NCBI RefSeq assembly: GCF_024679245.1
Contig: NC_090173.1
Coordinates: 53,675,806-53,739,805, forward strand
Reading direction: 5' to 3'
DNA: 64,000 nt
Origin: Pseudorasbora parva
Lineage: Eukaryota; Chordata; Actinopteri; Cypriniformes; Gobionidae
The first letter of the stretch is position 1. Every line of letters starts with the position of its first letter. Shown here one piece after another: positions 50,239 through 63,137 of this stretch. The notes beneath the pieces are model-generated. The model saw only the letters and a program-made list of their open reading frames with translations. It made no database searches and had not been told where the DNA came from. The translations under genes and the position numbers were made by a program.

Positions 50239-51264
50239 TGATCACAATGCCAGCCTCAGATATTATATTGGTGGAACTGACAACGAAATGTGTTCAATTT
50301 AATACATTTTTAAAGAAAGAAAATGAACAAATATATCCAAAATAAACATGCTATTTCTACGTGATCTGACATTTTTTTTCACCTGATCGGACTTTCTTCA
50401 GCATAGGTTGGTTTTATTTAATTAAATAAAAAATGTAATAACTAAATATAAATTATATTAAAATCTAGATTAATTATATTAAATTAAATACAAATTTAAG
50501 TCAACATTAATATCAATGATCATAGTATGATGAATTTCTAGGATATTCAAAATGAATAAGAGTGTGGTGCGGGTCTTATTTTTATGCCGAGAAATGATTG
50601 GATGGCAAAAAGTGGGCGGTGCCAACCAGAAGGGAGCCAGAACGGTTTTAACTTCATTGAACTTCATAGATTTAACTGAACTGTAAACAAGACATCTGTG
50701 TATCTCAACTTTTACAACTTGGAACATCAATTGTTTTCTAAGATTTTTACACAGTGGAGAAACAAGTTATTACACTTTAAAACATTATTAATCTTGCCTT
50801 TCTTTATTCAGGATGTACATTAATATTAGGACAAAGTGGTTTGAGATTGGACATATAATCAGTTAATGTTGATTTGACACAAGTATGCTTTTTAGATGCG
50901 GTGTTTATATGTGTATTATATGTGCAGACTCACAGATCTTATAGTCAGTGTGTGTATGAGAAAGGCAGATTAGGAGAATAGAGAAGTGGAGCGAAGCATT
51001 AGCGGTGAGAGGGGAAGAGTTGCAGTTCTTGTGGCGTGTGGGTTGTGAAAGAGGAAACAAACACACGAATGAAATTGTGAGGTCCTGAGCGTGTCACAGA
51101 GAGGTTGGGATAATCAAGCAGAACACAAACCAACACACGAGGACGAGGACGAGTCCCATGGAGCAAACGCTGTGAGACATGACCGGCCGAATGCTTTCGG
51201 CGTGCGTTGCTTGACCCGGGCACTGAAGGGAAAAAAGTAGCAAAGAAAAAAACAGAAAAACATC
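50239..51264. other. Unique-looking stretch upstream of possible exon
   Basis: A+T-rich to about 50900, then more balanced to 51264. No repeat recognised. Two minus-strand frames at 50999-51303 have no known domain. If the exon at 51265 is real, part of 50940-51264 would be its 5' UTR, although it contains several upstream ATGs. Confidence 0.35.
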
Positions 51265-51340
51265 ATGGGGAGTGTTAGTGAATTGTGTGTGTCCAGTTTT
51301 CAAGCTCTCTTGTGTCCAACGATTCCAAGGAGTTATCCAG
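51265..51340 (+). CDS. Candidate short coding exon with strong donor
   Basis: ATG at 51265 has A at -3 and G at +4. The frame reads MGSVSELCVSSFQALLCPTI then PRSYP and one base of the next codon, and meets CCAG|GTAAGAG (51341), a near-consensus donor. The region is free of recognisable transposons. The peptide is not known to me and 25 codons is short, so chance remains possible. Confidence 0.3.
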
Positions 51341-52105
51341 GTAAGAGCTGTCTAATCTTGCATGGCATTGTAATCACAATATGTTTTCTATTGATTCTGT
51401 GGTCAATGCTGTGCTGTTACTTTAACCAACCAGACTATGACTGACAGATGATAGCCAATACTCTGAAAGAGGGACACGAGACCAGAATATTATACAGACT
51501 TGGATTATATTTATCTTGAGCCAGTACTCAAGTTAAAAGATCCCCCAATATCTTGCATGATCAATCATCAGTCAGCCAGTTTATTTCCCTTTGAGTGGGC
51601 AAGAGCATCAGAGAGCAATAGTAGTTCATGCAGTGTAATCATCGTGTGATGGAAAAGCAAACTGAAGGGCTGAATTAGAGAGAGTTTGTTTCTGCCTAGT
51701 GAACCTGGAGCTTGTATGGTCAGCTTAAAGGATCTTCCGTCTCAGGCAGGAGCCGAGGGAAGAGATCTTTTAATGCCATTAAGGACTATATGGGCGGATG
51801 TAATCCCTCGAACACAGTGGTCAAGATAATGTATGAGCATCTTCGCCAGGGTTGGTCTTGAAAAGCTCTCTAGACCTCATAAAACCTCATCTGAATCTTA
51901 CGGGAATAGTTCACCCAAAGACAAACACAACTGGAGATATATTGAAGAATAACTGCTTTAATTCCAGTCTGTTCCTCACACAAAGCTACTGACTGACTCC
52001 AGAAGACTTATGGACTACGGTTCTGATGCCTTTGTGTTTTATTGGTGTTTATGCTTTACTTTTTAAAGGGGTCCTGAACTGCATTTATTATTATATGTTT
52101 CCTGA
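51341..52105. other. Repeat-poor stretch
   Basis: From about 51430 to 51850 no dispersed repeat or frame is seen, and composition is balanced. It would be a reasonable place to test for a conserved non-coding element. A fragment of the TTCACCC repeat (GGGAATAGTTCACCCAAAGA) starts near 51902. Confidence 0.35.
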
Positions 52106-52376
52106 GGTACACTTATAATGGGGACGCTAAAATGATGATCTAAGTTATTCAACTAAATTAATTTATCAGGTTTTATTTAATTCTATAAACTATATTACTG
52201 ATCTGCCAACATTGTCGATCTATGATAAATTAAAATAAGCTGATAACATCACTGTTTTCTCCAGAACGACTGTACAGCCAAATCTAATGTTGTTGCAATA
52301 TTGTCCTGTTTGACACTGTGAAGCTGCTTTGAAACAATCGGCATTTCAAAAGTGCTATATAAATACAGTTGATTGA
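52106..52376 (+). mobile_element. L2/CR1-like LINE 3' end fragment
   Basis: It carries CTGATCTGCCAACATTGTCG, AAGCTGATAACATCACTGTT and AAGTGCTATATAAATACAGT with a short TTGATTGAG tail, in the same orientation as the LINE at 22192. Non-coding 3' UTR only. Confidence 0.8.
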
Positions 52377-52559
52377 GTTAGTTTTTTTTTTACGTATGAT
52401 TGTTACATCAAAAATGGTTTTTAGAAATAACTGCTGTGATTGGCTGCTGTGAGAGTTCAGTGTAAACGCTGTGATTGGCTGCTGTGCCTCTACTTGATGA
52501 AAAAGATGTAAGTGTGTACTTGTGAAGACAGGAAGACTGAACTCCACTTATGAAATGAC

Positions 52560-52905
52560 TAGGGGTGTAATAGTACACAAAATCAGGTTTTGGGGTCACG
52601 GTTTGTTTTAACAGCGGTTTGTTGTAAAATACTCCATTATTTATGGTCATACAGATGTACAGTGTATAAGCTACTAGAAAGCTCTTGCGTGCCCTCTGAA
52701 CTCTTGTTTTGGGTTAGTGTATAAATCGTCTCTTCTTCTTCTCCTCTGTATCCTTTCTTTTTCGGTGTGGTGGTTAGTGAACAGCGTTGCATTATCACGC
52801 GGCCCCCTTCTGTGACTGACTGTATTCATCGTCTGACTGTATGCAACAAACCATGACGTCCGTACCGTGACTGTGTGGGACAAATTCATGTACCGGTACC
52901 CCCTA
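52560..52905. mobile_element. Short hAT-like element
   Basis: TAGGGGTGTAATAGTACAC (52560) and GTACCGGTACCCCCTA (ending 52905) are imperfect inverted termini. The flanks GAAATGAC and CTAATGAC share 6 of 8 bases. No coding capacity. Confidence 0.6.
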
Positions 52906-52993
52906 CTAATGACATAACTGAACCAGACTGGATTTTTGTCTCTTTAATTAAAGGGGTGGTTGCATGCAATGTCACTTTTTTAACTTTAGTTAA

Positions 52994-53766
52994 AGGGTTA
53001 CTTCAGCGATTAGCATATGGCTTTGTATCAGTAGAAACCCTGGAGAATATTCAAATTATTGTGCTTTCCCCCCTCATATCTCCCTGAGATGAGAGATTTA
53101 TGCATTTTATTTCTGGAAAAATTCCTCCTATGATGCAAAATTACGATTTTTGCATCATAGGAGGAATGCTTGCCCAAAGGCTAAAGACTACAGCCAGCAG
53201 AGGGAGCCATTTCCGCATGTTTTGAATCTGCGCATGGGGGATGGGAGATTACACTCAGCTGGCAGGGAGAGCGCAGCTTGCAGACAGGATCATTTAAACG
53301 GAGCTATGGTGAGCAATGTAAGTCTTTTAACTTCTCAAATTCATTTCTATGAAAGTTAAGCTTGCAAAGGCATGAACTGAAACGCGTGCCAGACTGAACT
53401 CCTGTGTGAATGTATGCCGCGAATGTAGTCGCGATTACCTCAGCTCTCATCACTCCTGCAGTCAGTGCTCAGTGCTGTGATACTCGCGCGGTGACTCACT
53501 CATTATATTGAACAGACACGTTCAGTTTTTAATTGTAGTTTCTTCTCTAACTCAGTCACAGTAATGAAGTTGGTGGTGTTGGGAATGGCCTCACAGGGCA
53601 GCGAAGCATTCTGGGAATTGTAGTCTTTCATCTCCATGGGACAAAAATACATTTTCTGTCTTTTCTCAGTCTAGAAGGCACCAAATTCAAAAATAATTTC
53701 ACATTTCTACTGCATTGATGACCCAGTTTAAATACAGATTCATCTTCCCAGCGCTGAAGTACCCCT
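52994..53766. mobile_element. TTAA element F, copy 2, inside J
   Basis: AGGGTTACTTCAGCG to CGCTGAAGTACCCCT, flanked by TTAA (52990-52993, 53767-53770). It matches copy 1 (23425-24216) in reverse orientation over its whole length and keeps the 20-bp hairpin at 53121-53166. Outside it, AACTTTAGTTA and GTGTGTAATG join as in J copy 2, which confirms nesting. Confidence 0.85.
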
Positions 53767-54186
53767 TTAAGTGTGTAATGCTGCTTCAGTATAAACAGTA
53801 TCTGCAAAGTTACAGCGCTGAAAGTTCAGTGCAAAGGAGATATTGAAGTTATGGCAGTTTATTGCCTACAAAAAACGGCCGGTTTGGACTACAACGAGCT
53901 TCTTTCTGGGTTGGTGACATCATAAACCCCCGCTAGTCTCTGCAGATGTGACGTCTGCCCGTAATGGGAAGGGCCGTGGCGTTTCCGGACAACCTGTTCT
54001 TGGCACTTCAGCCAATAAAAATACAGGAACTACATTTGACCATCTAACCAAGACCATCGCGTTTTTCAGAGGGACGGGCTTCAGAAGCAGGAAGCAAACG
54101 ATCCGTTCAAAGGACAGTGGAGACAGCGGTGTGGAATAAAGGGAGAATATAAGAAAAATACAGAGTTAAAAAAAAAGAAGTATTAA

Positions 54187-55108
54187 AGGGATAGTTCACT
54201 TTGAAATTAAATTTTGATATGTTTTAGCTTACCTCATGGGCATCCGAGATGTAGGAGTATTTGTTTCCCCAGTAGTTTCAATTTTGATCATTTTAGGTCA
54301 AACCGTTCTTGTCTGTGCCTCACATTATGCAGGTCTATGGTCACCACCTCAAAGAGCATACACAGAGAAGTCCAAATTAAACAATCCCCCATCGTAAGTA
54401 CACACCTAAGACACGAAACGAGCGGTTTGTGTGAGAAAACGAACAGTATTTATATCGTGTTTACCTCTTGTACACCACTACGTCCGACTGATCCGAGGGC
54501 GCGCGTGCGTGTTTCCTGTGGTGACATTCGCGCGTTCTGGCTTTAGTCTGCGCAAGCGCGGAAAGTGCCGGAAGTGGATCTCTCGTGCGTGTACGTCTCT
54601 CATTGTTTACACAAAACAGTTGTCTGTTAATATATCGAAATCTTCTTCCATTGCGATGTCCTGTACGTCTAAATATATTTAGATCTTCACAGTGAAAGGT
54701 AACACTTCCCAAATTTATGTGTAAACAATGAGAGACGTACACGCGCGAGAGATCCACTTCCTGCGCTTTCCACGCTTTCGCAGACTAAAGCGCGAATGTC
54801 ACAACAGGAAACACGCACGCGCGCCCTCGGATCAGTCGGACATAGTCGTTTTCTCACACAAACCGCTCGTTTCGTGTCTTAGGCCATCAGTGTGTACTTA
54901 CGATGGGGGATTGTTTAATTTGGACTTCTCTGTGCATGCTCTTTGAGGTGGTGACCATAGACCTGCATTATGTGAGGCACAGAGTAGAACGGTTTGTCCT
55001 AAAATGATCAAAATTGAAACAACTGGGGAAACAAATACTCCTACATCTCGGATGCCCATGAGGTAAGCTAAAACATATCCAAATTTAATTTCAAAGTGAA
55101 CTATCCCT
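54187..55108. mobile_element. Giant palindrome element K, inside J
   Basis: AGGGATAGTTCACTTTG (54187) and CAAAGTGAACTATCCCT (ending 55108) are flanked by TTAA (54183-54186, 55109-55112). The two halves are inverted repeats of roughly 400-430 bp (for example CGAAACGAGCGGTTTGTGTG at 54415 and its complement near 54856; GAGAGACGTACACGCGCGAG at 54730 opposite about 54590) with a central spacer of about 100 bp. Open frames on both strands are mirror artefacts. Confidence 0.85.
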
Positions 55109-55178
55109 TTAAGACATGTTATACTGCGCCTCATAAACACAACTAAGCCTAGAAAAAAAAACGGAACCACCCATTTAA

Positions 55179-56460
55179 ATTTCTTATCGGCAAACTCAAA
55201 TAAATGTTGGATTTTTTGCTACAACATTAGGCAGGTAGCCAAATAAGAATAGCTAGCGTTACCAAGCTGGTTCTCATGTCTCAGATTGGTTCTTAGTGCT
55301 AAAGGATTCTTCAAAATGTGCAAATGTACTGCATGAAAGATAGATTTGTTTGGGTTGACAGTTCCCTATCGCTTTAAGTTAGCAGTCACTAGACTGCCAG
55401 ATTGAGGAAGTGTTCGAGGAATGTGCCAGCATGTCGAGTCAGCATGTTGATCCTAATGGGGACAGGAATTTCTGAACCTGACAATTCCGGTTTGTACTGA
55501 GTTGGTGTGATGCAAATGTACAGGAAACAATAGGGAATCTGCGCCTGTTGTGTTGGGCAATGGAGCTTTGTCCAGAAATGCCGTCATACGATGGTGTTCG
55601 AGTTCATTTGAGTTCACGTTGCTGAACTCTGTGCCGCTCCGCTTCAACATTTACAGAAAGACTGCGTGAGTTTGAACTAAGCATGAATCATTTCGGGAAA
55701 GACTCGCATGACTCATCTAATGGCTAGATCACAGTTTCATACACTTAGTCACAGCTAAATTGCCATGTAACTGTTTGAAATAGAGTGCTATATCATGGCC
55801 AAACCAAATATACTAATCAATTTTAAATGTTTTATTATGGCATGGCAATTGGAAAGGTCTTAGTTTGGTCTTAATTTCACCTCTTCCAAGTGCAATGGTC
55901 TTCTGTCAATGTCCATCCTCAAGAAAAACATTAAAATCTCCAGCTAATGAGCACACTGATTGTATTGGAAATGTGAAACAAATCCCTAGATAATGGTGCT
56001 TTAATTGCTCTTGATTATACTTAGGAGACTGTATTAAACCCCTGTGTATGTCAGTTCAGAGCAGATGCTTTGAAATTATAGCTGCCGTCCACTGTGACAC
56101 GGAAATTGTTCCCCACATTTTGACTTCTGTTTGACTGGAGGCGGCGATGGGGAACAGATCAAGACAGGAGATCAAGACAGCTGGTAATGTAAGAGGTGGA
56201 CGTTTAAGACACAAGATTCAATACCACGTCGTGATGAACTCAGACTCAAGGTTGGGTTAGAATCCATTTTGCAGAAGAGTGAAATGAACAAATGCAAACA
56301 ATAGGCACAAACGGGGTCAGTAAAACACGCTAATAACAGATAGACAGTCCAACGCGCAATCAAAGCAGAAATGATAATCTAGAAACATACATCCAATAAA
56401 CAGGTAGAAGATCATAACATTAGAGACAAGACAATTATATGGGGAAACAATCAGTGAGGC
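55179..56460. other. Non-coding stretch
   Basis: No repeat border, RNA or supported frame is seen. Minus-strand frames at 55453-55650 and 56172-56363 have no recognisable domain. Confidence 0.35.
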
Positions 56461-56469
56461 AGGTGAACG

Positions 56470-56992
56470 TAGCCTAGAAATCTAGACACACCCTAGCGGC
56501 AGCAAATCTAATCTGCCCTCGAGTGTCGTCTAGCAACTCTCAATACACTTCTGAGCTGTAATCGCCAAACTCTGGTCGGGCCAATCACATCGTGTATAGA
56601 GTTGGTGGGCGGGGCTTAATATAATGGCGGCCGAGTTGCGTGAGTGTGCTTCTAGTAAACACAGAAACTGGCGAACGGCGGCCTTTCGAATCAGCTCTGA
56701 CCGCGACTCTGGAAGACTTGGAGTTAAGCTTTTCTCTGAGAAAAGGACAAAGAACGGCACTGAAGTCATTCTTAAGAAGGGAAGATGTGTTCAGAGTTTA
56801 GCCGACCGGATACGGCGAATGTTTAATCATCAACGAGCTCCGCTTCACCTTCGTTGCTCTGGTTGGTGTAGCGCTATCCTATCGCGTGCAGAGGGAGTTT
56901 GAAAGACAACCGTTTATCCGCCCCTCGGATTGAGCTGTCAATGGTGAGTTTTCAGACCAAACATCTTGATGTGGCTCTGGCTTGTCAGGCTA
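56470..56992. mobile_element. DNA element D, copy 2, 9-bp duplication
   Basis: TAGCCTAGAAATCTAGAC (56470) to TTGTCAGGCTA (ending 56992), flanked by AGGTGAACG at 56461-56469 and 56993-57001. It is 523 bp, reverse to D1 at 13219. It carries CCAATCACATCGTGTATAGA and a short frame from ATG 56624 (MAAELRECASSKHRNW) that resembles one in D1 but encodes no known domain. Confidence 0.9.
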
Positions 56993-57001
56993 AGGTGAAC
57001 G

Positions 57002-59950
57002 GGCAATACGTGAGCATATGGAAAGACGTGGCTTTTAAAGGGGTCATGGCATGTTTTAATGTCCCTTGAGGGTCACTTATAGGGCTCTATTTTAACAAAT
57101 TGAGCACATTGTCTGAAGCAAATGGTGCAGCTGCATTTAGGCCGCATTTACACTGCAGATCTTGGTGCACAATTCAGATTTGGTGACTATATCCGATTAT
57201 TTATTTTTTTGATGAGCTGCTTACATCATCTTTTAAAAGTGACCCATATCCGATATTTGCATTTACTGGCAAAACAGCCCAAGATGTTCTTAACCGGAAA
57301 AGGAAGTAAATTGGCAGGATATGCAAAGGATGCAGACAAAATGATTATTCATTGTTTTGCTGTCTGCACTTTCCCACACATCTTTAAAGGTCAGCAAAAC
57401 ATTTCATGAAGGTGTTCATCAGAAAGAAGAATGTCACAATAACCTAGAACGTCTTGAGGGTGAGCAAATTATGGAATAATTTTCATTTTAAAGTGAACTA
57501 ATACTTTAAGCGACTGAAGGCCAATGGGTGGGGCCTATAGCGCGATGATGTATAGATATTTGTCAGTGTCTTGTTCTGGAGGTGGTAATATGCAAATGTA
57601 TGACATTTTTGGATCCATTCAGGATGTTTTAATGGTACAAAGACCTCTTATATGTCAAAAGCTCAAGGCAAATTTTCTCATATCATGATCAGTAGGAATT
57701 TTATTTTTTTGTAGAAGGGGTTTAGTGACGTCAATATTTGGGAGAGGGCTTCCTCCGGTGTTTGGATGAGTAAGTCTATTGTATAAGTAACATATTATAC
57801 AATATAAAATCTGATGTCACTATGTAAAAATAAGTGGACTATTAAGCTATATTATATTATAGGTGTTTTTACCCACTTATGTAGGATTTAAGTGCATCTT
57901 TATACGTAATTTTATAATTACTTTTATTATTAATGTACTGACAATCATTTATAGTAAACTGAAATATAGCTTTATATAATTTCTATTGAAACGTGTGTCA
58001 TGTACTTAAATATCTTTGTTATTATTACACATTTGTATGAAGTTGCAATTTAGTACATTTAAAATATGTTATCAAATTACACACCGCAGTTCAAACTATA
58101 ATCATGTTCTTACATGCGCTTTAGTATGTCAGTCAACACACCAAAATAAGTATTATTAAAAAACAATTATTTAAACTTTTAATTTGACATAATTACAAGG
58201 TGCAGTTTTTAAAAAGTCTAAGTGTTATGAAAGTGACTTTTTTAAGTACACTTAATTTCATTATTACTACATCTGCAAATACGGATAGTTGCGGTCCTTG
58301 ATTGGTTGAGTCGTGTTCAAAGCCGTTAGTTAATCTTCAAACATACACCTGTGACCGCATTACATAAGGATTACTGCAATAAATATTACAATAAAACATT
58401 TTACGGACTAACCATTTTATTAAACTAATAAGCCCTGTGAAGCTGTGGCCGTGCCTAACAACAGTTGTCCTAAATCCACTGTAAACCAAGGCTTTATAGG
58501 GCTTATTGCTTTAATACACTACAAGTGCACATTCAATACAATTAAGCACACTTCTTTTCCACCATGCTTAATACAAATAGGCACTCTTCTAGTAATTAGG
58601 CTTGCAGTCATGCGCCTTAGCATTCCTCATGTTACAAAGTCCAGTGAGACACAGCACTTGAAGATCAGCCATGTTGGCCATCTGCCCCACTGAACACCTT
58701 TGGGATAAACTGGAGCAGTGAGCCAGACCCCATCAACAACAATTAACATCAGAGCCCCGTGTGTCTCGCTGGGCATTTCATTTCAAAAGGACTGTATGTG
58801 CTGGGAAGAAAGAGCATTAATGTCTCCCGTTCGTGCAATAACCGCTTATACTCTTGCTATAACAGCTTATACTCTTATACATGCTTCATCCATCTGCATG
58901 CGGGAATGCAAAAACCAACAATTAAAAAACAAAAGTGCACAATAATGTGTCCTGAATTGTCCTAATATTGGGATGTTGTGTCTCTGCTCTGAGGTGTTTG
59001 CCAGGAAACACTCACTGCTTTAATCTTTCCAGCAAGGTCAGAAACTGAGTAGAGCCGGAGAGCCAAATCCAGGACTTAGTGGATTACTGAGGCTCTTATG
59101 GCCACTGAATAACCGCGATTCCAATTGATTCCCTATGGGCCTCGAATGATAGTGAAATATGACTGTTATGTTCTCGTTTTCTTGTTGGTTTTCTCTTGAG
59201 TTTTAAGCATTTTTAAAGTTTCTTCCTTTTAGATTATTGGCTCCGATTATTCAGTTATGTCCTACAAATGCACATTATAAAAATAACTACCACAAGGTAA
59301 AACAATGGTAACACACATAAGATACAGTATTTCTGTCTTTATTTCCTTGTCAAACCTGTTATTTCCATTTGTCAAACAACGGACATTTTTTTTTAACAAG
59401 GTTGTCTTGTCGATATTTTCCCAGTAAACACATTCATAGACCACTTCTGTCAAAATCCAGAAAGGATATAATAACAGATTTAGAAACATAATAACAGCTT
59501 TAATTTTATTTTGTTCCTCACACAAAGCCATACGCTTTCATAGGTTTCATAGAATATAGCGCATCATATGGACAACTTTTATGGTGCATTTGTGTCTTTT
59601 TACCTGTGTTTCTCCTTCAGTTTCCATCGTTTCATGACAAATACCTCATGAATGTCTCCTTAAGGCAGGATTGAAATGGCATCTGTTATTGTGTGTTGTG
59701 CAGTTATTTCTCAGAGGATCCAGCAGAGGTCACTCAATGCATTTCTATGCAAGAAGATTTTCAAACAGCTCTGCAAGCTTTAAATGATGTTCACTGAAGT
59801 ACTGAAAATCAGCACTGTTTGCTTTCTCAAGGCACAACTAACCATCATCGTTTTTTTTCATGCACTGGCCAATTTCAAGAATTGGGGCTATTTTGATATC
59901 AACAAATTCATAAAAAAAATTCAGGCTGTTGGAAAGAAAACATCTAAAGT
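57002..59950. other. Non-coding stretch with repeat remnants
   Basis: AAAGGGGTCATGGCATG at about 57038 is a TTAA-family start. A TTCACCC-family remnant lies at 57415-57515 and a CACTTATGTAGGATTTAAGT block near 57870 is shared with about 38001. From about 58430 to 59150 there is little recognisable repeat and no supported frame. Confidence 0.4.
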
Positions 59951-59954
59951 ACAC

Positions 59955-60130
59955 ACTTAAAATGATAGTTCACCCAAACATATTTTTTTGTCATTTGCTA
60001 AACCCTCCAAACCTGTATGAGTTTCTTTCTTCTGCTGAACACAAAAGAAGATATTTTAAAGAATGTTGGAAACCAAACAGTTGACGGGCCATAGTATTTG
60101 TTTTCCCATACTATGGAAGTCAATGGGGCC
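59955..60130. repeat. Dispersed teleost-type repeat fragment
   Basis: ATGATAGTTCACCCAAACAT, CTTCTGCTGAACACAAAAGA, TTAAAGAATGTTGGAAACCA and ACTATGGAAGTCAATGGGGC occur in the order I know from many fish intergenic repeats of the TTCACCC type. No borders could be fixed. Confidence 0.6.
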
Positions 60131-62875
60131 CATTTACATATGCGAAATTCTAACAACAAATTGTAATTTTGACCTAGCCTGACATGCATACAGCGTTTTA
60201 GACGTTTTTGTGTATCCGTGAGAATGGGGATTGTTTTGACAAATGGTGTCCCCTGTACGTGAAATCTTTCAAAAACACTGGGAGGAAAACCTTTTCTGTT
60301 TTAAGTTCATTGTTGCCATGTAAACATTCTCTTATATACAGGCAATATAACTTGGCTGTATATCAGTACGGCTGTGATTCGGCCATATCCCACGGCTACT
60401 CGTTTGCATTTACACAACAGTTCGACAGCACACGTGAATTAACAGCGGTTTCTTTAAAATCACTCTTTTGTGGAGAACTTCCTTCCGCCACAGATTCAGA
60501 TCTCAAGTTGAGATTTTAACAGTCGAGCCCAAGCCTTGCAAAGTTAACTTACTCAAGTTAATTCAGAGTAGTGAAAGAACGCTGAGTCGCTTCATTGAAG
60601 ATTATTGAATTATGTAAAGTAATAGTATTATGAGAGAGAGAGATCAACTAAGCAAGTGTATTACCTGCATCTGATAAAGCAATCATTCTTCAGGTCAATG
60701 TCCATCATATCCATTATAAAAAAATCAGTTTGAATGTCTGCTGAGAAAAGCGATATCTCTGTCTGCATCAAAAGATTTCCCAAACCAGCGCTAAAACAAC
60801 TTCCTTGTTTACAATCAGTCACTCATAAAGACTGTATTTGTCGCCGTCTAATGGAGTAATAAAGTAACTGTCAGTGAATTCAATATTACAATCACTGATG
60901 GATCCTTTCTCAATACCAAATACGGCATATTATTTATATAAAATAATATTTATTAAACAATAATAGTTAAATTTACAACAAAAGCCATTATAAAAGACAA
61001 TAGGAAATAAACACATGCAAACAATTCAGTCAAACACACAAAAGCAGCGCTGTAGTAGGCCCAACAGGGTTTAAAATAAACAGCCTAATGTTAAATATAA
61101 AGTTATCACACTTAATTTTCCCCTTAACTAATCTCAGTTTGCTTTGGAACAAGTAATAGAAAAATAAGACACAAAATTGTCCATTTGATACGCTATACTC
61201 CAAATGAATTATCTCTCATGTTTAACTACTATCTACATACAGTAAGAGTCAGAGAAAACATTCCACATTCTCATTCATGCCTAAAAAACTACGATCCGTG
61301 ACACAATAACAGTAGTATTTGTAAAATCATGGAGGTTCATCTGCCATGACACTCTCTGTGAGAAATGTTTCAAGCAAAGTGATTAAAACTGTGAAATGAT
61401 TAGAGTGCTGATTCTGGGAGACTATCACACAGCTCTCAGCCAATCAGATTCGAGAACCAGAAACAACTGTTGTATAAAATAATATAAAATCTAATATCTT
61501 AATAGAAGTTGTGAATGTTGTGAACAGCATTGCATAACAGTAGGGCACAAAAGAGATCAGTTTGTTGTGGCACAAACTTTAGACCCTTTCGTGAGCCATT
61601 CCTGACACATCCGGTTAACCCTCGTCTGTTGTGTGTGTGTGTGTGAGTTTTTAATTTTGGGCTGCATGGCACATGTGGTAGGTCGACGCTGGAATTGGGC
61701 TGTGTGAGGGCGTTCATGACGGAGCTGGTCCTCGCTCCCACAGACACATTCCAGTGTTCCTGAGTCTGCCTTGAGAAACAATACAAGGAAAAACAACATT
61801 CCCCAAATAGCTACGCTTGTAGCATTCCCGCTATGATAACAATGCAACAATCACATTCACAAGGCAGTCTGAGAGCGTGCATTCAGTCGAGTTGAGGAAT
61901 CCTGCAGCCGTAAATACAAGCTAGCAGACCTATTGTGTTCTTATTAGTAGTGTTTGCTGAGTCAGGATTTTTACAAACCTTTGACCTCCAGTTTTAATTT
62001 GATGCATAACTCTGCACAGTTTGAATCTCAAATCATGTGCCTTGTTGAGGAGTTTAAAGTCGGCATGAAATTGAAGTTACGATAGTCTTTTCTCCCCTAT
62101 TGTGACGTATTTACGAATGAAGGTTTTCTAGTTTGAGCACAAATGTAGGGCAGGCCTTGATTTTGTCCATCAGGAATTTATTTGATGGTTGTGGTTTGCT
62201 ATTGGTGGATCTCATGTGACAGGTTGTCCCGCCCTCATGCCAGTAAACACATCATCAGAGAAAAGAAGAAAAGAGATGACGCGGCACAAGGGAGTGAATG
62301 TTGTTTTGATTAAAGATTACAAGGACACATTAATTAATAAAAATCATGGTGACTTAAACTGCACAATATTCACTTTGTGGGAGATAAAACCAGTGAAAAC
62401 ATCTCTCTGACTTTGAAGGAGAAATCTGAGACTTGAAGGGCTTTTGCAAGTATTTGCAGAAGTAGGCTACTCACTTTTTAGCACGTTCATGCCACGGGAA
62501 CTGGTAATGATTTTAGATTTAGGAGTTTTTTTAGGGAGACTAAATTAGCTCCTACTTCAGCGTGGGGTTTAACCCAGCACAATAGGAGCTAGCAGTGACA
62601 TACAGTAAGTGCATGCTGATTGGCTGAACACATGCCATACAAAACACCTGGCATTTTTAAAAAGCAGTGCAAACAAACAGTTAACATATATACTTACTCC
62701 AGAAACTAACGTTGTAACAGATGTAAACCACACATAAATGAACAGAAAGCTAATATTAACGGGTAACGCATTACAAGTAACTTGACTAATGTAATCAGAT
62801 TACAGATAAAGTAACACATTACTTTTAAATATCTGAGTTACTTTTTCAAATAGGAAACGTTACTTTGTTTAGGAT
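60131..62875. other. Non-coding stretch
   Basis: Mostly A+T-rich. A short GT run is at 61632-61648. Minus-strand frames at 61499-61850 begin with a hydrophobic stretch but run into the GT repeat and are not called. Around 62040-62260 there is a repeat-like block (AAAGTCGGCATGAAATTGAA, GTTGTCCCGCCCTCATGCCA). Confidence 0.4.
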
Positions 62876-63130
62876 ATAGCGCAATAGGATAGCGCTACAA
62901 CCAACCAGAGCGCGGAGCTAGTTGATAGATTAAACTTTTACCGTATTCGATCGGCAAAACTCCGAACACACCTTCCTTTTTTGTCGTTCTTTGATCTTTT
63001 CTCAATGAAAAGTTTAACTCTTCCTTAAGTCTTCCAGAGTCGTGGCCAAAGCCGTTAGTATCCACAAATTTCCTGCAAGTTTTATTGGGCGTGGCCATGA
63101 CACTTGATACTTCCTGGTCTCTCAGTTCCG
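62876..63130. mobile_element. DNA element D, copy 3, internal fragment
   Basis: GCGCAATAGGATAGCGCTAC, GATCGGCAAAACTCCGAACA and TCTTTGATCTTTTCTCAATG follow the interior of D1 (about 14015-14215) with many substitutions. Neither terminus is present. It is the most diverged copy in the window. Confidence 0.7.
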
Positions 63131-63137
63131 GTTTAGC

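Larger units (their letters stand above)
52952..55174. mobile_element. TTAA element J, copy 1, host of two nested elements
   Basis: AGGGGTGGTTGCATG (52952) and GGAACCACCCAT (ending 55174) are inverted termini with TTAA outside (52948-52951, 55175-55178). Own sequence is 52952-52989, 53771-54182 and 55113-55174. It includes AACGGCCGGTTTGGACTACA and CTGGGTTGGTGACATCA, which recur in copy 2 at 63358. Elements F (52994) and K (54187) are inserted at TTAA sites within it. Confidence 0.75.

Noticed and set aside
54461..54946. Overlapping open frames on both strands in element K
   Set aside because: They mirror each other because the region is a palindrome; the peptides are the same inverted sequence read twice.
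61557..61850. Minus-strand frame with hydrophobic N-terminus and Cys residues
   Set aside because: It resembles a secreted-protein start but runs into a GT microsatellite, has no recognisable fold and lacks a convincing donor.
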